From Pseudochrobactrum kiredjianiae (GTDB taxonomy: Bacteria > Pseudomonadota > Alphaproteobacteria > Rhizobiales > Rhizobiaceae): a DNA stretch of 64,000 nucleotides. The DNA lies in contig NZ_JAUCBM010000002.1 in assembly GCF_030362795.1 (NCBI RefSeq), positions 310,001-374,000 on the forward strand. Direction: 5' to 3'. A model generated the notes under the pieces. That model was not told the origin of the DNA and did not search any database. It saw only the letters and a program-made list of their open reading frames with translations. Position numbers and translations under genes: made by a program. This document shows positions 27,171 through 36,409 of the stretch, in pieces (the stretch's first letter is position 1; each line of letters starts with the position of its first letter).

Positions 27171-28593
27171 TCAGGGTGAAGATTGCAGATTCACATGCTC
27201 TGGCGAACCAGAAAGCGCTTTAGCGAGAACACCCCATTGCACGGCTGCGTCGGCGCGAGCACGGACCAGAGCCGCTCGCTGGGACAAGGTGCCACGCTCC
27301 GCTTCTGCAACAACGGTCGCATCCACCTGTCCCGCCTCAAAGAGGCGTCGACTGCGGTCAAGGAGTCGATCAGCGACGACAAGACCATCGACCTGATGCT
27401 GCAGAGAAGTCCGCTGGGTCTGCCAGCCCAGATAAGCGTTCTCCACATCCTGAAGCGCAAGCAAAACCGTGCGTTCCAGGTCAGCCTGTGCGCCGCGACT
27501 GCGTGCTGAGCCCTCGTCGATTCCCGCTTGTATTGCTCCACCGTCAAAGATCGGAAGCGTCACACCCAAGCCCAGAGAGAAAATGTTCCCTGCCACACGT
27601 GTTCCGTTGTTCTCGAAGCGTTGGCGCCCACCACTCAAATCGAGCACAAGTTTGGGGAGCCGCTCGCCTTCTGCTGCGTTCCATCGCGCCGTCGCCGCTG
27701 CAAGACGCGCCTGCGCGGCTCTGACGTCGGGGCGCTGCTGCAGCAATTCGCCTGGCACGCTTCTGGGAGTCCAATCGGGCATGGTGAGAGAGGCAAGCGC
27801 AGGACCGCTGCCAAGCGCCCCCGGAATCCGGCCAACGAGCACATCCAAGGCATGCGTTGCTTCGCCGCGTACGCGTCGCAACTGCTCTTGCTCCACCCGG
27901 AGGGCGATGACCTCGGAACGCGTGCGTTCAATGTCAAAGCCCGTAGCTTGACCTGCCTTGAACTTCTGCTCTGTCAGACGCTCAAGGCGCTCGGCGACTT
28001 GAAGTCGCTCTTTTGCCAGATCTTCCAGCTCTGCCGCCTGCCGCTGCTGCAGTGCAGCGGACACTGTCTCAAAGGCGATCTGCCAACGTGTCGCGAACCA
28101 GTTCTGTTCGACAGCAACTGCGTCCATCCGTGCGCCATCAGCGGCATGCGAGAGGCGGCCCGCTAGATCAACTTCCCATGAAGCCGACAGCGGAAGCCTG
28201 GCATCGCTGCTGATGGTCGGTGCCAAAGAAAAGTCGCGCGCGCGTTGCTTGGGGCGTGAGCGCCAAGCTAGGGAACATTGAAGCGCGTGTACGTCGGGTG
28301 ATCGCCACAGCTTCATCAATCCGCGCTCTTGCAATAGCGAGATCGGTGTTGTGCTCCAGCGCGTTGCGCACCAGCGCGTCAATCAGCGGATCACCGTACG
28401 CCGTCCACCACTCGGCCGGGAGTGCTTGTGCTGGCACCTGCTGCACAGCCAGACCCGCTTCGTTCATGAATTTGGCCGGAACCTCAACGCGTGATGTCTC
28501 CACCCTGTGAGGCGAGTGGCTGCACGCGGCGAGAAGCGTGATCGATAGGAATGCAACAGCAGTAAGGCCGCGGCGGGCGTAGGGATCGGACAT
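27171..28593 (-). pseudogene. NodT/TolC-type outer-membrane efflux factor, frameshifted
   Basis: An RND outer-membrane channel lipoprotein split in two frames. The first part (from 28593) has the lipoprotein signal ending LLAAC-SH and the NodT-like stretch LPAEWWTAYGDPLIDALVRNAL. It runs to about 28245 and then leaves the family sequence. The second part continues as ARDFSLAPTISSDARLPLSASWEVD to the stop at 27171. The switch lies in a (CG)5 run at 28235-28244: one more CG would restore ATRARDFSLAP without interruption. Thus a 2-nt deletion by slippage, or a sequencing error, explains it. It is divergent from the TetR-MFP-RND genes with which it would form a tripartite pump. Confidence 0.85.
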
Positions 28594-28623
28594 GTTGAGC
28601 CACTAGGTTGTGAATTGAGGAGG

Positions 28624-28672
28624 CCGTCTTGACGGGCATAGTTCATGGCGTGTACTATACCGTCCAGACGGT
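28624..28672. promoter_or_regulatory. Two TetR-type operators between the OMF gene and tetR
   Basis: CCGTCTTGACGG (28624-28635) and CCGTCCAGACGG (28660-28671, within ACCGTCCAGACGGT) share the palindrome CCGTC-NN-GACGG, 36 bp apart centre to centre. They lie in the 109-bp divergent promoter region. The second overlaps a TACTAT -10-like hexamer. The natural ligand is the TetR-family regulator encoded next to it. Confidence 0.75.
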
Positions 28673-28702
28673 TCAAAAATCAAGCATCTTTGGAGTTTCA
28701 CC

Positions 28703-29338
28703 ATGGCAACTCGTATGAAATCAAGCCCAGAGGAGTCGCATTCGGCGGACAACGGCGCTGAAGCCCCCTCCATCTCTAAGAAAGCGCAACAAACACGGGA
28801 GCGCATCCTTCAAGCTGCGCGTGACGTAGTCATGGAGGGAGGTGCCGGGCACCTAACGCTTGACGCGGTCGCTGCACGGGCAGGAATGAGCAAAGGTGCG
28901 TTCCTGTACCACTTCAAGACCAAGCGCGATCTGCTCCTCACGATGATTGATGACCAGGTCTCGGCGTTTGATGGCGGGCAGGAAGAGCGAGAGCTGCCAT
29001 TCGTCGGCGATCCAGACCCTTGGCTATCCAGCCAGGTCTCGGCTATGCCTGACGGCGGGATGCAAAAGATGAGCGCTGCATTGCTGGCGGCCGTGGCTGA
29101 AGACCCCACGCTGCTTGAGCCTGTGCGCGGCTGGTACCGCAGGCAGTACGAGAACGCGAGCAAATCTCCACGCGGCACCGATATCGCCGGAATCGTTCTA
29201 TTTGCCTTGGACGGAGTCTTCCTCGCCGAAATGATGGGTTTTCCGACGTTTGCTGCCGAAGACCTTTCTCGACTCATGCACACCCTCCAGGCGCTCGCCC
29301 GCGGCGAACTGGAACTCACCCCTATTGATAAACGCTGA
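28703..29338 (+). CDS. TetR-family efflux regulator
   Basis: A 211-aa repressor with an N-terminal HTH (about 28-75, RERILQAARDVVMEGG, DAVAARAGMSKGAFLYHF) and a helical ligand domain (TetR_C-like). GGAG lies about 8 bases before the ATG. The MFP gene starts inside its stop codon (TGATG), so regulator, adaptor and pump are one transcript. It should bind the two CCGTC-NN-GACGG palindromes upstream and repress both this operon and the divergent outer-membrane gene; ligand binding would derepress. That is inference from layout. Confidence 0.88.
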   Translation: MATRMKSSPEESHSADNGAEAPSISKKAQQTRERILQAARDVVMEGGAGHLTLDAVAARAGMSKGAFLYHFKTKRDLLLTMIDDQVSAFDGGQEERELPFVGDPDPWLSSQVSAMPDGGMQKMSAALLAAVAEDPTLLEPVRGWYRRQYENASKSPRGTDIAGIVLFALDGVFLAEMMGFPTFAAEDLSRLMHTLQALARGELELTPIDKR

Positions 29339-30504
29339 TGAAAGGCCTTCCCGTGTCTTGCACTCCCTTTAAATCCCAGTCCTGGCAAATGCAGAAAGTC
29401 GGCCTCGCGTTTGTTCTGCTCGCATCGCTTGCCGGCTGTGGTAGTCAGAAGGAGCCTGCTTCCGATCCACCGCGAGCGGTCAAGCTGCTCACGGTGGGGG
29501 ATGTAGGTTCTGTGGCCAATCGCATTGAATTGAGTGGTCTAGCTCGCTCCAGTGAGCGGAGTACCTTGGGGTTCGAGACTGGCGGGCGTATCAGCAAGCT
29601 TCATGTGGACGTGGGAGATCGCTTCTCTCGCGGACAGCTTCTGGCTGAGTTGGATGTTCAGCCCGAGCAACTCCGCCTAGAACAGGCTCGGGCGACACTC
29701 GCTGCTGCGGAAGCCGCATTGGCAGACAGAATCGTGCAGACAACGCAGCAAAGGGGGCTGCTTGAGGGCAACGTAATCTCCCCGGCTGCATTCGAGAGTG
29801 TGAAAGCACAGTTGGTTGCAGCTGAAGGCCAGGTGCGCAATGCAAAGGCCGCATTCGGCCTTGCCGAGCGTGCGCGAAGGGGGGCCGCCATTCATGCGCC
29901 ATTCGACGGCGTCGTCGCGGAGAAACTCGCTCTGCCGTTCACAGATATTGCAGCCGGAGCGCCGGTGCTTCAAGTGGATGGACTACGCAGCGGCGTAGAA
30001 GTCCTTGCGACTGCATCGACGACCCAGGCGGCAAATATCAAAATTGGGCAGGTCGCCGAACTGCGCCTGAGCGAGTCAGCAAGTCCCGTTCGTGCTTCGG
30101 TACAACGCATCGGCTTGCGTGCTGAAAATGGCTCACTTTTACCTGTCGTGCTCGTTCCTCAAGATGCTACTCTTGCGCGCAGTCTTCGACCCGGGTCTGC
30201 CGTTCAAGTATTGCTGAAGGCACCGGAAGCGAAGGATGCCTCACCAGATCGTCTGATGCTTCCCTATTCGGCACTGGTGCTCAGTGAGAAAGCAGGACAA
30301 GCCGCAGTGTTTGTATATGACGTGACCGGAAAGAAGGTGCACCGCCGGGAAGTGCAATTCCAGAGCGAGCCAGGCGGCGACAACGTTCGCGTTGTGGGCG
30401 GCCTGAAGCGCGGCGAGATGGTAGTCGCGGCTGGCGCGAGTTGGCTGACGAACGAGCAACAAGTCACCCCACTCAAGGCCACGACCCAATTGGCCGGACG
30501 CTGA
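29338..30504 (+). CDS. RND periplasmic adaptor (MFP) lipoprotein
   Basis: A 388-aa membrane-fusion protein. Lipobox LASLAGC (Cys about 34 from this start; a Met at 18 may be the real one). Lipoyl half-motifs (GGRISKLHVDVGDRFSRGQLL about 80-100, cited here as LHVDVGDRFSRGQLLAELD; and IHAPFDGVVAEKLA about 180) flank an alpha-helical hairpin (about 110-165). A beta-barrel domain follows. It links the inner-membrane pump at 30527 to an outer-membrane channel. The operon-mate outer-membrane gene is frameshifted. Confidence 0.9.
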   Translation: MKGLPVSCTPFKSQSWQMQKVGLAFVLLASLAGCGSQKEPASDPPRAVKLLTVGDVGSVANRIELSGLARSSERSTLGFETGGRISKLHVDVGDRFSRGQLLAELDVQPEQLRLEQARATLAAAEAALADRIVQTTQQRGLLEGNVISPAAFESVKAQLVAAEGQVRNAKAAFGLAERARRGAAIHAPFDGVVAEKLALPFTDIAAGAPVLQVDGLRSGVEVLATASTTQAANIKIGQVAELRLSESASPVRASVQRIGLRAENGSLLPVVLVPQDATLARSLRPGSAVQVLLKAPEAKDASPDRLMLPYSALVLSEKAGQAAVFVYDVTGKKVHRREVQFQSEPGGDNVRVVGGLKRGEMVVAAGASWLTNEQQVTPLKATTQLAGR

Positions 30505-30526
30505 CCCGCTACAGGAAGACTTCGCT

Positions 30527-33500
30527 ATGAAGATCACAGAAATGGCGCTGCGCGCCAGCAGACTCACCTACCTTGCCGCGGTCATCATTCTTGTTGCCGG
30601 CATTGCCACGTTTCTCAATTTCCCTTCGCAGGAAGAGCCATCGGTCACGATTCGAGATGCGGTTGTTGCCGTTCTGAACCCTGGCATGCCAGCCGAACGT
30701 GTTGAGCAGTTGATCGCGCGTCCGATCGAGGAGCGTTTGCGGGAGCTGGCCGAGGTCAAGCGTGTAACCACAACCGTTCGCGCGGGCGGGGCCGTCATAC
30801 AGGTCACGATCTGGGAGCGGTACACCGACCTAGCCCCCATATGGCAGCGCGTTCGCGCGAAGGTTGCCGATGCTCAGCCTCTGCTTCCACAGGGTACGTT
30901 GGGGCCATTTGTCAACGACGACTTCGGCCGTGTTGCCGTGGCCTCCATTGCGGTGACCGCGCCGGGCTACTCCATGGGCGAAATGCGTGTGTCGTTGAAA
31001 GAGATGCGCGATCGCCTATACGCGCTTCCCGGCGTTGATCGCATCAGCTTCTACGGCTTGCAGGAAGAGCGCGTCTATCTCGAATTTGATCGACCAAAAC
31101 TAGCCCAGCTTGGATTGACCCCACAAGGGGTGATCGATCAACTCGTTAAACAAAACGTCGTGCTTTCAGGCGGGCAAATCGCCATCGGTGGCATCAACGC
31201 TTCGCTGGCTGTTAGTGGAGAGGTTCGCGACGCCGCTTCGCTGCGCGCGTTGCCGATCATGATGGCGCAAGCTCAGGGTGCGCGCGGTGCTTCGCCTGCT
31301 CCTTCAATCTCACTGGGAGAGCTTGCGCGCGTGCAGGTACAACCTGCAGATCCTCCCGAGTCTGCTGCAGTCTATAAGGGCCAGCCTGCCGTAGTGATGG
31401 CAGTGTCCATGACCTCGGGCCAGAACGTGGAGCAATTCGGCGTAGCCCTCAAATCCCGTGTGGCCGAGCTTGAGAAACTTCTGCCCGCAGGTTTCGAGCT
31501 CTCCTATGTGACATTCCAGGCAGACGTCGTCAAACGTGAAATGGGCAAGATGAACCAGGTGATGATCGAAACGATTGTCATCGTGCTCGGCGTCGTCGTC
31601 CTTTTCCTGGGATGGCGCACAGGATTCATCGTCGGGATGATCGTGCCGCTTACCATTCTGGGGGCACTGATCGTGATGCGCGCGCTGAACATCGAGCTGC
31701 AAAGTGTTTCGATGGCAGCCATCATCATCGCTTTGGGGCTCTTGGTAGACAACGGCATCGTGATTGCCGAAGACATTGAACGGCGCTTGGCAGCCGGTGA
31801 AGACCGCAAACAGGCTTGTCTCGAAGCGGGTCGTACCCTCGCACTGCCGCTGCTGACGTCCTCATTGGTTATCGTCATCGCCTTCTCCCCGTTCTTCTTC
31901 GGCCAGAGTGCGACGAGTGAGTATCTGCGCTCTCTCGTCATTGTCCTCGCGCTCACGTTACTCGGATCTTGGCTGTTGTGTCTGACCGTCACTCCACTGC
32001 TGTGCTACCACTTCACCAAAGTGCATCATCAACCGGCGAATGACGCGCAAACCTACAACACACGCTTCTATCGCGGCTATCGCAAGTTGCTTGAGTGGGT
32101 GCTTGACCACAAGGCGATCTACGTTGGTGTGATGACGGGTGCATTGGCCGTAGCTCTGTACGGATTCACGACACTGCCATACGACTTCTTGCCGAAGTCC
32201 GACCGAGTTCAATTCCAAATACCGGTGCAGCTCGCCCCTGGAACGGATTCACGGCTCACTCTTGCCAAAGTGAAGGAAGTGAGCGGCTGGCTCGGTGATC
32301 AAGAAATCAACCCCGAAATCACGGATCACATTGGCTACGTCGCTGACGGTGGGCCGCGCTTCATCCTTGGGCTCAATCCCCCATTGCCAGCATCGAACAT
32401 CGCGTACTTTGTCGTGACGGTCAAGGCAGGCACCAACATTGACGTCGTGATTGCCCGAACTCGGGCTTACTTCGCGCAGCATCATGGAGATGTACGCGCA
32501 GAGCCTCAGCGGTTCTCGCTAGGCACTACCGAAGCCGGCACAGCCGTCTACCGGGTCAGTGGGCCGGATCATGAGGTGCTGATGAATGCGGCGGCGAAAA
32601 TTGAGTCCGCGCTACGGGAGCTGCCAGGTACGGCCAACATCAAGAACAACTGGGATACCCGTGTCGGCCGTCTCGATGTTCGGGTCGATCAAGATCGTGC
32701 GCGACGTGCTGGCGTCACCACCGACGACATAGCTGCCTGGCTTGGCACCCGCTACATCGGCCAGTCGATCTCTGTGATCCGAGATGGCGATACCAGCGTG
32801 CCAATCGTGATGCGCGGGACGTCCAATGATCGGCGCAGCACTGCGGACGTTGGTTCGACGACCATCTATCCAGCGTCGGGTGGCCAGCCGGTTTCCCTGG
32901 CGCAAGTGGCCGATGTCACGCTCGCTAGCGAGCCGTCTGTGATCCAGCGCCGCAATCTCATTCGTACAGTCACAGTTCAGGGGCAGAACACCGCATACAC
33001 CGCGCAAGAGATCGTGGATCACCTCGCACCTCGGATCGCCGCAATTGAACTACCTGCAGGCTATGCCATAGAGCTTGGTGGAGAAATTGAGGAATCGGCT
33101 GAATCGAATGCATCGCTCACGCACTACATGCCGTTCGCTCTTCTGGCGATGTTGCTGCTATTCATCTGGCAGTTCAACTCCTTCCGCAAGCTGATCGTGA
33201 TTCTCGCAACGATTCCCTTCACGTTGATTGGGGTCGTGATTGCACTGAAGGCAACAGGCACTCCTTTCAGCTTCATGGCGACATTCGGGGTGCTTGCGCT
33301 GTTCGGAATCATCGTCAACAACGCCGTTCTTCTGCTCGAACAAATTGAACACGGCCTCTCGGAAGGTCTCGCCCGACATGAAGCCCTGGTGGGAGCTGCG
33401 ATGCAGCGGCTGCGTCCAATCGTGATGACCAAGGTGACCTGTATCGCGGGTCTCGTGCCCCTGATGTTGTTTGCGGGGCCGCTGTGGAAGGGCATGGCCA

Positions 33501-33643
33501 TCGGCATGATCGGTGGTCTCGCACTTGGCACGCTCGTGACGCTTGGCCTGATTCCGTTGCTCTACGAGGTGCTGTTCGGAATGAAGTGGCCGGGCAGCAA
33601 ACGGAGTCACGAGGCGGTACAACAACCAGTGCAACCGGTCTGA
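30527..33643 (+). CDS. RND efflux transporter permease
   Basis: A 1038-aa proton-driven pump with 12 membrane helices and two large periplasmic loops, normal family length. The first helix follows MALRASRLTYL, then FPSQEEPSVTIRDAVV. The TM4 relay site reads LLVDNGIVIAED, i.e. one Asp with Asn next to it, as in the TriC/CzcA-like branch rather than the Asp-Asp pair of AcrB. AGGA lies 9 bases before the ATG. Together with the MFP it exports hydrophobic drugs, biocides or solvents; the substrate cannot be told. A strong hairpin follows at 33672. It belongs to the cargo of the ICE. Confidence 0.92.
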   Translation: MKITEMALRASRLTYLAAVIILVAGIATFLNFPSQEEPSVTIRDAVVAVLNPGMPAERVEQLIARPIEERLRELAEVKRVTTTVRAGGAVIQVTIWERYTDLAPIWQRVRAKVADAQPLLPQGTLGPFVNDDFGRVAVASIAVTAPGYSMGEMRVSLKEMRDRLYALPGVDRISFYGLQEERVYLEFDRPKLAQLGLTPQGVIDQLVKQNVVLSGGQIAIGGINASLAVSGEVRDAASLRALPIMMAQAQGARGASPAPSISLGELARVQVQPADPPESAAVYKGQPAVVMAVSMTSGQNVEQFGVALKSRVAELEKLLPAGFELSYVTFQADVVKREMGKMNQVMIETIVIVLGVVVLFLGWRTGFIVGMIVPLTILGALIVMRALNIELQSVSMAAIIIALGLLVDNGIVIAEDIERRLAAGEDRKQACLEAGRTLALPLLTSSLVIVIAFSPFFFGQSATSEYLRSLVIVLALTLLGSWLLCLTVTPLLCYHFTKVHHQPANDAQTYNTRFYRGYRKLLEWVLDHKAIYVGVMTGALAVALYGFTTLPYDFLPKSDRVQFQIPVQLAPGTDSRLTLAKVKEVSGWLGDQEINPEITDHIGYVADGGPRFILGLNPPLPASNIAYFVVTVKAGTNIDVVIARTRAYFAQHHGDVRAEPQRFSLGTTEAGTAVYRVSGPDHEVLMNAAAKIESALRELPGTANIKNNWDTRVGRLDVRVDQDRARRAGVTTDDIAAWLGTRYIGQSISVIRDGDTSVPIVMRGTSNDRRSTADVGSTTIYPASGGQPVSLAQVADVTLASEPSVIQRRNLIRTVTVQGQNTAYTAQEIVDHLAPRIAAIELPAGYAIELGGEIEESAESNASLTHYMPFALLAMLLLFIWQFNSFRKLIVILATIPFTLIGVVIALKATGTPFSFMATFGVLALFGIIVNNAVLLLEQIEHGLSEGLARHEALVGAAMQRLRPIVMTKVTCIAGLVPLMLFAGPLWKGMAIGMIGGLALGTLVTLGLIPLLYEVLFGMKWPGSKRSHEAVQQPVQPV

Positions 33644-33671
33644 TCCCTCAGCGTAACTGTCCACACGCTTC

Positions 33672-33704
33672 CCCCGATCTCTCTCGTGGCCGGAGAGATC
33701 GGGG
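33672..33704 (+). terminator. Strong hairpin after the efflux operon
   Basis: A 12-bp perfect stem (CCCCGATCTCTC with GAGAGATCGGGG) around a 9-base loop, 29 bases after the RND stop codon. No U-tract follows directly, so it may stabilise the mRNA end rather than terminate intrinsically. Confidence 0.7.
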
Positions 33705-33833
33705 AGACAGATTCTCGCCATCAGAGAGTTTAAGAAGAAATCAGAAGCAGAGCGAATTGACCGCCTACTGCCTATTCTTTGATGCTTTGATGCTTTGATA
33801 ATCAATTTTCACTGAATAGATTTGGAGAAATAT

Positions 33834-34169
33834 ATGAACCCGTTGTCATGGAATCCATGGTTGGTTCTACTGATTGCCGGCCTGTTCGAAATCGGTTGGC
33901 CACTAGGCCTCAAGATGGGTGCGGCCAATGCAGCGATGCGCTACGTGGGGCCGGCGATTGCAGTTGCCTGTATGGCAGCCAGCGGCTTTTTCCTATGGTT
34001 ATCTCTTAAACAGATCCCCATAGGAACAGCTTATGCGGTCTGGACCGGCATCGGTTCGCTGGGCGCGTTTTTCGTGGGCGTGTATGTGTTCGGCGATACC
34101 GCCTCCTTGATACGTTGGGTTGGAATTGCGCTGGTTGTTGCTGGCATCGTCTGTCTGAAAATGGGATAA
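33834..34169 (+). CDS. SMR-family exporter, Gdx/SugE type
   Basis: A 111-aa four-helix dual-topology transporter. The essential Glu of helix 1 lies in AGLFEIGWPLGLK (about residue 19); the Trp-Pro-Leu-Gly-Leu-Lys continuation is closer to the guanidinium exporters (Gdx, formerly SugE) than to Qac/EmrE drug pumps. Helix 4 ends VVAGIVCLKMG. GGAGA lies 5 bases before the ATG at 33834; an upstream TTG in frame overlaps that site and is rejected. I see no guanidine riboswitch in the preceding spacer. It is followed without gap by the DUF3313 lipoprotein gene. Confidence 0.88.
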   Translation: MNPLSWNPWLVLLIAGLFEIGWPLGLKMGAANAAMRYVGPAIAVACMAASGFFLWLSLKQIPIGTAYAVWTGIGSLGAFFVGVYVFGDTASLIRWVGIALVVAGIVCLKMG

Positions 34170-34799
34170 ATGAAAATATATATGAAACGCCCTATTTCAT
34201 TAATCCATTTTGTGCTGCTGGCAGGCCTCACGGCAACCTTATCTGGCTGTGCTTCAAACGGAATGACTCGATCAGGGTTTCTTGGTGATTACGATGTATT
34301 GGGAAAAACGAAGTACGAAAATGTTCTGCTCTTCAAGGCGCCAGGCTTTGAACCCAGTCGTTACCGGGAAATATTAGTCGAGGATGCTCAGGTAGTGACG
34401 GCAACTGGACGCATAGGTGGGCTTGAAGCTGAGCAAGTGCGAGAGCTTCTCGATCACGTCAACAGTGAACTGCGACATCTCCAAACTAAGTCCGAAGCTC
34501 CCGCATCGTCAGGCCGCATACGTGTGCGTGTGGCAATTACGACCATTGAGACGCCCAATAGAGCAGTCAACACCCTAACGACGTTGCTTGTTGGACCAGT
34601 GACAACTGGGGGAGCTAGTTTGGAGTTTGAGGCAGTAGATGAACAAACAGATCGTCGGGTGGCTGCTGCTAGCTGCTTCGAGCACGGCAACGCTCTCGCG
34701 GATTTCAAAGGCTCCTACACACTGCTCGGGCATGCAAAGTCTGCAATCACCACCTGCCTTGAACGGATCAATAGCGCTTGGAGAAGTGCTGGCTCGTGA
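34170..34799 (+). CDS. DUF3313 lipoprotein
   Basis: A 209-aa lipoprotein with a signal ending LSGCASN (Cys about 27) and the stretch RSGFLGDYDVL, typical of DUF3313. It is probably anchored in the outer membrane. The function of the family is not known. It begins at the base following the SMR stop codon; an ATG four codons later (34182) is an alternative start. Together with the SMR gene and the patatin gene it forms one plus-strand block at the end of the cargo region. Confidence 0.8.
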   Translation: MKIYMKRPISLIHFVLLAGLTATLSGCASNGMTRSGFLGDYDVLGKTKYENVLLFKAPGFEPSRYREILVEDAQVVTATGRIGGLEAEQVRELLDHVNSELRHLQTKSEAPASSGRIRVRVAITTIETPNRAVNTLTTLLVGPVTTGGASLEFEAVDEQTDRRVAAASCFEHGNALADFKGSYTLLGHAKSAITTCLERINSAWRSAGS

Positions 34800-34987
34800 A
34801 TAGCTGCTATTCCATAACTTCGCGCGGATCGCGAGGAGCCTCATCAAGGGGATTCGTAGGGTGCCGTTCTTGTAACGTCTGCAGCATTCTGGAGTGGCTC
34901 TGCTTCGTCGCAAAATTGCCGGCGTTTCTCGTTCTTGTCTATTCGAAACGCTGCGTGGTGCTGCTTGCAGAGGTAAAGCGCCTGGAG

Positions 34988-36409
34988 GTGTGTAAATTCA
35001 CACGATGGAGTTTGGCCGGTGTGCTGGCAACGGTAGTTCTGACAGGGTGTTCCACTTACCGTCCTTGGATCAACCCGACACTTTCCGACGCCGCCTTAAT
35101 GTCTCTCGCCGAGAACGACCAACGCATCAGGCCGTCGGAGGTCAACCAACCGGTGGTTGTAGCGGTGACACTGTCAGGCGGGGGCGCTCGGGCGGCGGCC
35201 TTCGGCCTGGGCGTGCTGCGCGAACTCAAGGCCACACGCTTCGCGCTAGAGGGCCAGGAGACCACTCTGTTGGATCAGGTGTTCCTGGTCAGCGGAGTGT
35301 CGGGGGGCAGCATCCTTGCCGCGCACTTCGCGGCCTTCGGCGATGCCACGCTGACTCGTTTCGAGCCGGATTTTCTGCTTGTGCCTTTTGAGGGGCGACT
35401 CATACGTGAAGCTCTGTGGCCTGAGCGTCTTTATAGACTAACTTCACCTTGGTTTGGGCGCAGCCAGATCCTGGCTCAACGCTTGGACGAACTTTTTGAA
35501 GGCCGCACCTTTGGTGACGTGCGCCGACGACCGGGCGCGCCCGAACTGATGATCACGGCAACCGACCTCACGACCGGTGCCCCTTTCGATTTCACCACCG
35601 AGCAATTCCGGCTAATCTGTTCCGACCTCGATGCAACGCCGCTGTCTTTCGCGGTGGCGGCCTCGTCGGCAGTACCGCTGGTGCTGTCGCCCGTAACGGT
35701 GCGAAACAACGCCAATACCTGTCCGCCGCCTCTCCGATCTTTGCCTGTCAGAGGGCAAAATTACAGATCACGCATCCTGCAAAGCGGCATAGACAGCTAC
35801 CTCAATGCGCACGATCGGCCCTATATCCACCTCGTGGACGGTGGTGTCTCCGACAACCTCGGCGTACGTCTGATGCTAGACCGGCTAGTAGCTTCGGGCT
35901 CAATGAGCGCCAATTTCTCGGAGGTCAAGCCCGGAAGCTTGCGCCGACTCGTGTTGGTGACGGTGAACTCCGAACGAGGACTGAGCGAGAGAGTGGACAG
36001 TAGCGACCGAGTTCCCAGCACGACGCAAGTACTTGAGTCGCTGATCTTCGGTGCCGGCGCTCGCGAGACCCAGGTGACGCTGGCCATGCTTAACGACGAC
36101 CTGCAACACTGGCGTTCCGAGATTGTCCGCACCCGTGGCCAAGCGGACAGCCCCTTTGCGGCCGACGCAGAAATCTACGTAGTAAGCGTAAGTCTGAACG
36201 ACGTGCCGGACGACAAGATCCGGCATTCGCTGCTGCGCGTGCCCACAGCCTTCACGATCGAGGCTACGGATGTCTTGGACCTGCAAACTGCGGGAGGCGA
36301 AGCACTGAGGCAATCCAAGGAGTTTATGGCATTGATTGAATCTCTAAGAAGAATCACAGCAGCCAAGCAGACTGCGCCTGGTACTCAGCTTCCCTTGATA
36401 TCTAACTGA
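34988..36409 (+). CDS. Patatin-like phospholipase, lipoprotein
   Basis: A lipid acyl hydrolase of about 473 aa. Patatin signature: an oxyanion loop SGGGARAAAFG, the nucleophile elbow GVSGGS (Ser of GxSxG), and the catalytic Asp in VDGGVSDN. A lipoprotein signal (SLAGVLATVVLTGC-ST) precedes the domain, so it should sit in the envelope. The frame is open upstream to 34778, but that part looks unlike coding sequence. GTG at 34988 places the signal peptide at the N-terminus; the ribosome binding site is weak, so the start is uncertain. Its end overlaps the relaxase stop on the opposite strand by 8 bases (convergent). Its substrate and reason for travelling with the ICE are unknown. Confidence 0.82.
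   Translation: MCKFTRWSLAGVLATVVLTGCSTYRPWINPTLSDAALMSLAENDQRIRPSEVNQPVVVAVTLSGGGARAAAFGLGVLRELKATRFALEGQETTLLDQVFLVSGVSGGSILAAHFAAFGDATLTRFEPDFLLVPFEGRLIREALWPERLYRLTSPWFGRSQILAQRLDELFEGRTFGDVRRRPGAPELMITATDLTTGAPFDFTTEQFRLICSDLDATPLSFAVAASSAVPLVLSPVTVRNNANTCPPPLRSLPVRGQNYRSRILQSGIDSYLNAHDRPYIHLVDGGVSDNLGVRLMLDRLVASGSMSANFSEVKPGSLRRLVLVTVNSERGLSERVDSSDRVPSTTQVLESLIFGAGARETQVTLAMLNDDLQHWRSEIVRTRGQADSPFAADAEIYVVSVSLNDVPDDKIRHSLLRVPTAFTIEATDVLDLQTAGGEALRQSKEFMALIESLRRITAAKQTAPGTQLPLISN

Noticed and set aside
33644-33833. Guanidine riboswitch before the SMR gene
   Set aside because: The spacer contains a terminator-like hairpin and a short TTTGATGC repeat but not the conserved ykkC-type core.
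35005-35391. 128-codon ATG-started frame inside the patatin gene
   Set aside because: Different frame from the clear patatin motifs; no family features.
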